64,000 nucleotides of DNA from Anthostomella pinea (taxonomy: Eukaryota > Ascomycota > Sordariomycetes > Xylariales > Xylariaceae): positions 4,402,001 to 4,466,000 of the forward strand of contig CAUWAG010000012.1 of assembly GCA_963556695.1 (NCBI GenBank). The letters are read 5' to 3'. Both the position numbers and the translations under genes were made by a program. This document shows, piece after piece, positions 56,801 to 64,000 of this stretch. Under the pieces are notes generated by a model. That model searched no databases. It was not told the origin of the DNA and saw only the letters and a list, made by a program, of their open reading frames with translations. The first letter of the stretch is position 1, and every line of letters begins with the position of its first letter.

Positions 56801-58943
56801 CAATCTATATGGCAGTGCATACCGGTTGAGAAACTTCAGGGGTCTGGACGAATTCTTCATCACAGTTTCCTCGGAGAACATCCGCGATATTCCAAGGCGG
56901 AGGCGTTGGTAGCGCTTGCAGCACGTAGTCCAAATACTCAATGACGCCTCGGAAAACGGCATATTCGAATAGTTCCGAGCCCATTCCATGAAATTGTGCG
57001 CCCTGTCCGGTGAAAACGAAGCCAACATTGCTGGACTGTGTCGTGGCAGCAAAGACCCTCTCGGTGAGACCGGGTCGCTGAATGGATTTGCTGTCCTTGT
57101 CAACGATGCGGAAGGTCCGCTGAGACAGCCTGGAACGCTTGACACCCAACGTGTACGCAATGTCTGCCAGAGACTTGCGGCCGATGACATTGAACAAGGC
57201 GTCGATGTTGAGATTGAGCGAGGCCTCATTGTGCGCCGAAAACGGTAGCAGTACCAGCGATCGAGTGGCTACTTTGAAACCCTTGGTCATCCTTGGCTTG
57301 TCAACGACGGGAGCATGTACTGGTACCTGTGCTGATGCTGGGTTACCAGAGCCGTGCCCAGTTGTGGCCTCATTCGTCGTGTGCCCGTTCGAGATCAACG
57401 GACTCGGGGGCTTTATAATACCGGGTTTTTTGTAGTGCGGTAGCACATTGTTCACGTGGTCAATGATGCAGTGGCCATTCGCTCCTCCAAAGCCGAACGA
57501 GTTGATCGACGCCCGCCGCAGTCTGTCTTTCGGCCAAAGCATAAAATCTCTGACCACTTCGACCTTGGCTTTCTCGAAGTCGATGTATGGGTTCAGGGTT
57601 TCAACCCCTACGTTCGGCGGAATGGCCCCGGACTCGAGGGAGAGAACGACTTTCATGATCGCTGCAATGGCGCTCGCCCCTTCTGTATGGCCGAGGTTGG
57701 GCTTGATACTTGAGGGGAGTCAGCCAGACGTCCACATCCAAAGTCTGTGACCGGTATGAAAGGGAAGGAGGGGCAAGCTTACGATCCTATGAAGAGGCGA
57801 TCGTCAAGCGAGCCGGATCTTGTAGAGGCGAACACGTTGCCCACTGCGCGCACTTCGATCGGATCGCCGACAGGAGTCCCTGTACCGTGGCATTCGAAAT
57901 ATGTGGTATCTTCGAAGGGTAGGTCGGCATCACTGTAGGCCTTGCGAATAACGGCTTCTTGTCCCGCCGCGCTGGGACGCGTAATCCCCCCCGTACGGCC
58001 GTTGGCGTTGACTGCAACACCCCTGATCAAAGAACGTATTGGCGACCCGTCGGCTACAGCCAACGCGCAGCGTTTCAAATACAAGGCAGCGAATCCTTCG
58101 CCTCGGGCGTACCCATCTGCTGATGCATCGAACGTGTGGCATCTTGATGTAGGAGACAGAGCGCCCAGTTTATCGAGTGCAATCTGGAGGCTGGGATCCA
58201 CGATCCAGTTAGATCCTGCTACAATTGCAGAATCGCAATCGCCATTACGTATGGCGTTCACGGCCAAGTGGATGGCGTACATCGAGGATGAGCACGCAGT
58301 GTCAATGGCCAGGCTGGTGCTGTTAGCTCGTGTGGTTCCCAATTTCATCATTGCGTTACCTTGGTCCCTGGAGGTTGAACATGTAGCTGATGCGGTTAGC
58401 CATGATGCAAGTGCCGGCCCCCGTAGTAGCATATGATCTCGGATAATCCCAATCACGGGTTTGCATGATCAAGTGGTCAAGAGAGAAATTGCCAACAAAG
58501 ACACCGGTCCGTGACCCAGAAACGCTTTCCCATGTCTCTCCGCTGTTTTCGAAGGCTTCGTATGTCACCTCGAGGAGCTTGCGCTGTGAGGGGTCCATCG
58601 TTTCAACTTCCAGGGCGGTCATACCAAAGAACGCGTGGTCGAAAAGACGCGGGTCTTCATTGACTAAAAAGCCTCCTCGCGTAGCCATGGCGCCGCGGTG
58701 GTCCGAATTCGGGTGGTAGAAACCCTTGGATGAAAAGCGAGGCTCGTCAAATTCTTGATAGCCATCCCTCTTGTTCTTCAGGAGTTCCCACAGGTCAGGC
58801 GCACTCCGGACATTGCCTGGCCACCTGCAGCCTAGACGAGCGATCAGTGGCTAGTACATTGAAAGGATGGTAGTTGATTTCTTACCCATCCCGACGATGG
58901 CGACGGGCTCACGTTGAGTAGTAGGCTCTGACGAGGAAACCAT
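50847..58943 (-). CDS. Highly reducing polyketide synthase (KS-AT-DH-MT-ER-KR-ACP) with in-frame amber codon
   Basis: The exons are 58943-58886, 58831-58360, 58319-57783, 57708-55736 and 55678-50847. They total 7872 nt (2624 codons), and all four introns (40-74 nt) are in frame. KS: Cys186 (DTACSSS), FECHGTGT and NLGHTEG. AT: GHSSGE with Ser678. DH: His1009 (AEHRLIP) and Asp in HPTSLDATFQ. C-methyltransferase: ILELGAGTGGATR. ER: QSATGGLGLAAIRLAQ. KR: VTGGLGGLGRSITRW, with LYTAANNF for the catalytic Tyr. ACP: GVDSLIAAEL, ending ALAREN. Such an enzyme makes a methylated, reduced linear polyketide, and with no TE it needs another release enzyme. Codon 657 (56807-56805) is TAG where homologues have Gln in the CTAIQI block, 21 residues before the AT nucleophile. 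Unless corrected or read through, the product ends before AT. No other lesion is seen, so the loss is recent or the base is wrong. Confidence 0.92.
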
Positions 58944-60636
58944 AGCTGCAATGATGAATAAGAAGGGGAGTCGGGGCCTGTTGTGTATCTACCGGATGAT
59001 GTCCGTTCATGTCATGCGTCGAAGCTGAAGTGGCCAAGAGGGACAATCATAGACAATGACAGATACCCAGCCAGCGTTCCGTTGAGTAGCAGGCTCTCAT
59101 GAGCATCTGGTGACAAGGAAGCTCGTCCTTACATAGTTGACTGTGCCCAGTTACCCAGTTGGGACTCCGGCCGATGGAGTATCGGCAGCGGCTAGTTGAG
59201 GACCCAAGGCGTTTCCTGCTCATCCTGCGTAGCCGGATACGACTTACTAGCTTTCCAGATCGCACTCGGCTTCAACTAGATCACTCTGGTGCCGGCCGAT
59301 AGAGAGATCTCTTTCGGGATCTGGCCCAGAAGACTGGGTTAGACCTCGATCGACTTAGTCGCACTTGCCGCTTCTTCGTGGAACGTAGGCTTGGATACAT
59401 TTCCCACTTCGCTCAGGCAATGGCTGGTGCCACAAGATGTACGTATCATGTTGCAGGATGTGGCGTTCGGAAGCTGACGGTGACGGAACTGGACCGCCAC
59501 GTCAATGAGATGAGGGACTGTTTCCCATGGGGGTCCCTGGGAGGCCCCGTGGTTGATGTCGGCGATGACAGTGCCCATATCTCGATGACTCTGGCTTAAG
59601 TACGTCGTCTCCGACTGCGGTGTCAACATCGATCTTCCCTGACTTCGTGTTCGTCGTACATGACGAATTTACTGACATGCTCGGCGAAGGGGGAGAAGCC
59701 GCTGACACACGATATCCCGGATCTTATTTGTGCAGCACATCTTCTACAACCAACAGAGACGCAGCAGCTTTTCGCAGCCACCGATTCATGCACAGCTGGT
59801 GCGATGGTGATGCCGTGGCCCGCCACCATGTTGAAAGCATAGTACCTGGACCCGAAGGATCGACGCCAGAGACACCACTGCTGGTCAATGATATTATGAT
59901 GCTGCGAGATGGGTACGACGTGCAGAGCGTGAGGTGAGACATAGCGACATGATCATGCTGGTGTCCACTCCTTTGGTGCCAAGCAGCATGATAATATTCG
60001 CTGTATCTTTTCATCGGCCAGGACCAGCTGCTGATATATTGAGGCTGATCAGTGTTACGACCGATATGGCGGTGTACACTCTGTAGTCTGTACGTGGTCG
60101 TCGAATCTGTAGTCTCTACTTGCCCGCACGTGCATGATAAGTTATGTCACACGCGGAATGCCACGTCGGATATCTCAAAGACTAAAGTCGTGCTAGGCTG
60201 ACTGAAACATCCATTGTGGCAGCAAGACTTAGTTACACAGACGAAGGCAGATGTAACACAGGATTAAAGCTTCATCTTGCATAATCCTGGACTCTGTGCA
60301 ACTCTCCTGGACTACCCGAGTCCCCGAGTTAGATAGCTGCGGCAGATCATCACGAAGACCGGTGTCCTGGTTGAGGGCGAGCGAGGTGAGGTCGGAGATT
60401 TCTACATGTACCGGAAGCAGAGTCGGGTCCACGGGTACAACCCCCACCCAGGCCGGCCGGGCGGGAGCTCGGCTTCGGGTGCCTCCGGCCTTTACCAGCG
60501 TCCCTCGTCCTTTACCAGCGTCCCTCGTCCTCAAGCGACCATTCAGGTTCTGATAGTCGGCGACATTCCACTCAAAGCGACGTCATCGCCAATATACAGT
60601 CGCTGACGGGCATCTTCCAATCGTTGAGTTGTGATT
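58944..60636. other. Divergent intergenic region upstream of HR-PKS
   Basis: About 1.7 kb between the PKS start and the SnoaL-like gene. Overlapping open frames at 59339-60014 on both strands have no recognisable relatives, so no gene is called. A 20-bp direct duplication CCTTTACCAGCGTCCCTCGT lies at 60489-60528. No cluster regulator is visible on this side. Confidence 0.4.
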
Positions 60637-62215
60637 ATGACAGACAAAGAAGAGCCGCTGGTGCCGCTGCCCTCAGCTCCACTCGCCCCCCTCGCTTCCA
60701 ATGCTTCTCTGCAGCCGCCTCTCTCACGGAGGGGTTATGGTCCTGGAATAATCATCACAACCCCTGTCACCGATTTTGTGAAGTCGTCGGACGTGGCTGG
60801 GAGCGCCGATACCCTCGATCCGTTACCTCAGATGAAATGGGCCGAAGAGGGGTACGCTGTCGTGCGAGTTGTTTACGAGAAAGACGCAGCCCTGGATGCG
60901 GCAGCATGGGACGTCTCGACTGCCCTGACAAGCGCGACGGATGCCCTGATTAACCTAGAATCTTGTGATGTGAAGGACCAGTTCGCGCTCGTCAGTCAGT
61001 CACACCGTTCCCTTCCGACGATGACCACTCGGACAACATCTAACCCTCACTTTAGTCTACGGAGATCCCTCCCAGTATCCTCCTGACTTCAGACCGAAGC
61101 TGAAGTCAGCATATGAAAGCGCGTCCAAGATCATAGCCTCAGTCTCCTTCTCCTCAGACTGGGACCTCACCACCAAACCCGCGCTCCTGCACCTCCCGGG
61201 GAAACCACCCACCCCATCGCCATCACCGCCATCCAACACGCGTGTCCACTACTACCCCAACACCACCACCCCGTCCTTCATCCTCCCGCACACCACCACC
61301 TTCAACTACGCCCCCGCCAGCGTAGCGCACACGCGCAGCCTAACCTTCCTCAAGCCCCTCCTAGGCGGGCCCATCTTCGACCTCGAAGCCATCTGGGACG
61401 AGCACACCGCCCTCGAGTTCGGGGCGCGGTCCGTGGCGCTTACGATGGGCACTATGGTCGCCGAGCCGTACGTCAACCACGTGCCAACACTAACGGGGGG
61501 CGGTACGTATAAAAACATCCCATCGTTAGACCCTGAGCCTTATGGTCGGGAACAAGCTTTGTTGTTCCCTATCCTTCTTCATCTAGAAATCAACCATACG
61601 GATTTAAAGACAAGATGTTAACATACAAGCAGTGGGGCGGGCGCGCCTGACGGACTTCTACCGCGACCATTTTATATTCAACAACCCGGATGACGCGGCG
61701 CTGGAGCTGGTGAGTCGGACGGTCGGGGTCGATAGGGTCGTGGATGAGTTTGTGTTTTCGCTTACGCATGATCGAGTGGTGGATTGGTTGTGAGTTCACC
61801 CTTACCTCTTCCTTTCTGTACGAGACCTTGAGTCAGTTTCAGTACCTAGGCAAAGCTTCCACGCGCAACTGTATCTCGACTCACACACACACACAAATAC
61901 AGACTCCCCGGCATCCCACCCACCCACAAACCCCTCCGCATTCCCTTCACCGCCGTCGTCAACATCCGCGGCGACCGCCTCTATCACGAGCACATATCGT
62001 GGGACCAGGGCACGGCCCTGCGACAGCTCGGCCTGCTGCCCGAGTACCTGCCCTTCCCCTACGCCCTGCCCAACAACCAAACGCCCGCACCGGGCAAGAA
62101 GTTCGAGTACCGGGTCCCTGTGGGCGGCGCCGAGACGGCGGCTAAGCTGGAGGACCAGAGCGCCGTGGAGAGTAATGGGTTGTTTGGGTTTGGGATTCGG
62201 GAGGTGGATGCGTAG
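60637..62215 (+). CDS. SnoaL/NTF2-like protein related to fungal carboxymethylenebutenolidase-like proteins
   Basis: The exons are 60637-60994, 61056-61502, 61633-61789 and 61903-62215. They sum to 1275 nt, giving 424 aa. The N-terminal 170 residues contain a Pro-rich start and an alpha/beta segment (MKWAEEGYAVVRVVYEKDAAL, then ALVIYGDPSQYPPDF) reminiscent of a dienelactone-hydrolase-type fold, without a clear GxCxG or GxSxG nucleophile. The C-terminal half is an NTF2-like domain: AIWDEHTALEFGARSVALTM, MVAEPYVNHVPTLTGG, LTDFYRDHFIFNNPDD, SRTVGVDRVVDEFVF and NIRGDRLYHEHISWDQG. This two-part layout recurs in fungal proteins annotated as carboxymethylenebutenolidases. Function unknown; hydrolase or cyclase activity is possible. 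It is divergent from the reducing PKS, so a tailoring role is conceivable but unproven. Confidence 0.82.
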
Positions 62216-63043
62216 AGTGGTAGGTTGTCGTGGTTTGGGGATGGTGATAGGGGTTGTGTGCTGGGAGGCTTTGGGGGATTATGGCAGCGGGAGTGACGTC
62301 GGATGACAGATGGACTTGAACGAAGCACGAATAATGACGACCGTAGAGACTACCAAGGCGGCGTGTTGAAACATAACCTCGACAATTCACGGAAATATTC
62401 ATGCAATTTTCAAGTCGTTAGATTAGTTGTGGTGCTAATTTTTGGAATCACGCCCAGGGCTACCGGCACAAACCTACCTAGTCGCTGACTAATGCCACGA
62501 CCTTCTGGTAGTATAGTGTACGTCGAGCCAGTAAGTTATGGTGCGAGCTTTCATGGAAGGAAATGCCATTGCCACAGAAGCTGCGGCATACACTGTCCAG
62601 GCAAGCTAGCACAGCGACCGCAGTGGATGTATTCGTCATTATGTACACCACGGATATAAAGGGGGCACCTCAAGTGGGTACATAAACAAGTAGTTTAATA
62701 CCAACATTCCTTCCGTTTGGATATCAGATCGGGCTCCCCAAGAATCATGTCATCGCGGCTTCCACTATGATATCATGCGCCCCACTCAAAATATACCCCC
62801 ATCAAAGCGACTGCGGCCGTCGCTGATATGTATGTCCTCCGGCGAAGCTAAAAACCCGGCTTCTTCTGCCTGGCCTGGCATGTTCCTTGGGGGTGGGGGA
62901 AAAGAACCTGAAATGCGCAGGCAGATATATCCGCTGCTTAGGTCTGCTGCTTCGGTATAATGGCTCAACTTTGCTGAGAAACGTGGTTTGTGTCGAGACT
63001 CGGCTGGCGATGGGCTCAGTTTAGCGATTTGCTCAAGCGAAGT
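62216..63043. other. Intergenic region between convergent genes
   Basis: These 0.8 kb separate the SnoaL-like gene (plus) from the kinase (minus), so both 3' UTRs lie here. Nothing else is recognised. Confidence 0.5.
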
Positions 63044-64000
63044 TCATCGCCTAGGCTGGCCGGCACTCCAAAGCCCTTTCGACGTCTCTACCACCCTGTT
63101 CGCAGCCGACCCAGGTCTTAAGCTAGGCGGCACACCAGACGTCGGTCCCGTGCCTCCCATTTCGATGTCACCATCGCGGGTGCTCCCGTACCCAGAATCG
63201 GAATTCGACATGCCAACTCCACTGTCCTTACCCAGAGGCGCAGCACCCCGTCCAGGCTCGGACGACTTCACCCCGTCCATGAGGTGCGCTTGTGCCTGGC
63301 CTTCTCTTAGCTTGTTGATGGCGCGCACTGTGTCGATGGCTGCGTGCAGCGTTTTCCTTGCGTTGAAGTTCTTCTTGACCGTCGGCAGCAAGTTCTGGCC
63401 CTTGCCGCCGTCCGGTAGGATGTTATAACCTGCGACAAATGCGTGTGACAGCGCTTCGTGTGCCGTCATACGCTTGTTCGGATCCACGGTCAGGCAACGG
63501 CGGATGAAGTCTTTGGCGTGCTCGCTGACACCGCGCCAGTACTCAATCGGCTGAAAGGTGTAGTCGGCGTTGAGGATCGCCTGCATCTCTTCGAAGTCGC
63601 TGTCGCGGTCAAAGGGCGTGTAACCGCACAGCAGGAAATACGTGATGACACCCATTGCCCATATGTCAACGGGCTTGCCGTGACCCGTCTTCTTGAAGAT
63701 CTCGGGCGCCATGTAGCCAGGGGTACCGCATGTGGTCGTCAAGACGTGGAATTGCTCCTCGTCCATGATGCGCGAAAGCCCAAAGTCGGCGATCAGGAGG
63801 TCGGCGTTGTCTTCCGGTGTGCGGAATAGCAGGTTCTCGGGCTTGAGGTCGCGGTGTACGATGCCGTGATCGTGGAGGTATGCGACGGCCGATAGGGTCG
63901 CGCGGATCAGATCGGCGGCGTCGGACTCGTAGTACGACCCTTTGCGGCAGATCCTGTCGAAGAGTTCACCGCCGAGCGCGAGGTCTGTTACGAGGTACAA
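63044..64000 (-). CDS. Calcium/calmodulin-dependent protein kinase (CaMK1 type), C-terminal part
   Basis: The frame enters from the right edge and ends at 63044; 318 residues are visible without an intron. Kinase motifs are in order: GGELFDRI, the catalytic loop HRDLKPENLLF, DFGLS, an activation loop TTTCGTPGYMAPE with the Thr expected to be phosphorylated, DIWAMGVITYFLLCGYTPF and the subdomain XI arginine in DPNKRMT. After the catalytic domain comes KKNFNARKTLHAAIDTVRAINKLREG, matching the autoinhibitory and calmodulin-binding segment of fungal CaMKs, then a Ser/Gly-rich tail. The enzyme phosphorylates Ser/Thr in response to Ca2+/calmodulin. The glycine loop and ATP-binding Lys lie beyond the window. 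The Met at the edge is internal, not the start. Confidence 0.92.
   Translation of the reverse strand: MYLVTDLALGGELFDRICRKGSYYESDAADLIRATLSAVAYLHDHGIVHRDLKPENLLFRTPEDNADLLIADFGLSRIMDEEQFHVLTTTCGTPGYMAPEIFKKTGHGKPVDIWAMGVITYFLLCGYTPFDRDSDFEEMQAILNADYTFQPIEYWRGVSEHAKDFIRRCLTVDPNKRMTAHEALSHAFVAGYNILPDGGKGQNLLPTVKKNFNARKTLHAAIDTVRAINKLREGQAQAHLMDGVKSSEPGRGAAPLGKDSGVGMSNSDSGYGSTRDGDIEMGGTGPTSGVPPSLRPGSAANRVVETSKGLWSAGQPRR

Noticed and set aside
56805..56822. 18-nt intron GTATGC...ATATAG that would remove the PKS stop
   Set aside because: Far below the length of any intron here (40 nt minimum), and it would delete the conserved VCTAI block.
1827..58943. NR-PKS and HR-PKS as a collaborating pair (as in resorcylic acid lactone clusters)
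   Set aside because: They are about 43 kb apart with intact housekeeping genes between and no shared tailoring genes; distance and content argue for independent loci.

Overview
The window is nuclear DNA of a filamentous ascomycete (Pezizomycotina). Genes carry short GT-AG introns, mostly 40-90 nt with CTAAC/CTGAC-type branch sites. It encodes two iterative type I polyketide synthases (PKS), a fungal hybrid histidine kinase and fungal forms of housekeeping genes (GPI1, MDM35, RRP6). It also holds a decayed non-LTR retrotransposon split by a solo LTR. The species cannot be named from sequence alone. Exon boundaries given here are my own reconstructions; for most multi-exon genes the summed exon lengths close exactly in frame.

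Layout. 0-0.5 kb: 5' part of a sulfotransferase-like gene on the minus strand, divergent from 1.8-8.2 kb: a complete non-reducing PKS (SAT-KS-AT-PT-ACP-TE, 2042 aa). 8.5-10.2 kb: convergent MOSC/ferredoxin-reductase fusion gene broken by a frameshift. 11.6-15.5 kb: PAS-type hybrid histidine kinase. 17.3-17.7 kb: small secreted protein. 18-20 kb: AT-rich tract with possible transposon relics. 20.2-21 kb: glyoxalase-fold protein. 21.2-28.8 kb: housekeeping block of GPI1, a small predicted two-pass membrane protein, MDM35 and RRP6. 31-38 kb: a SnoaL-like protein, an exo-beta-1,3-glucanase and an OGFr-domain protein. 38.6-40.3 kb: secreted beta-lactamase-like serine hydrolase. 40.5-44.1 kb: gene relic, tRNA-like element, LINE and solo LTR. 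46.1-47.7 kb: UNC93-like transporter. 48-50 kb: minisatellites. 50.8-58.9 kb: highly reducing PKS (KS-AT-DH-MT-ER-KR-ACP) with one in-frame amber codon in the AT domain. 60.6-62.2 kb: SnoaL/NTF2-like protein. 63-64 kb: CaMK-type kinase, partial.

How the genes work together. The non-reducing PKS with its divergent sulfotransferase-like neighbour, the oxidoreductase and perhaps the histidine kinase could form a small aromatic-polyketide locus. No transcription factor, P450 or methyltransferase is seen beside it. The reducing PKS lies about 43 kb away behind housekeeping genes and has no recognisable tailoring genes within the window. The two PKSs therefore do not look like one collaborating cluster. 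The most notable observations are the single nonsense codon in an otherwise intact 2.6-thousand-residue PKS, the frameshift plus missing Fe-S cysteine in the MOSC reductase, the altered SAT motif, and the solo LTR with a perfect 5-bp target duplication inside the LINE reverse transcriptase.
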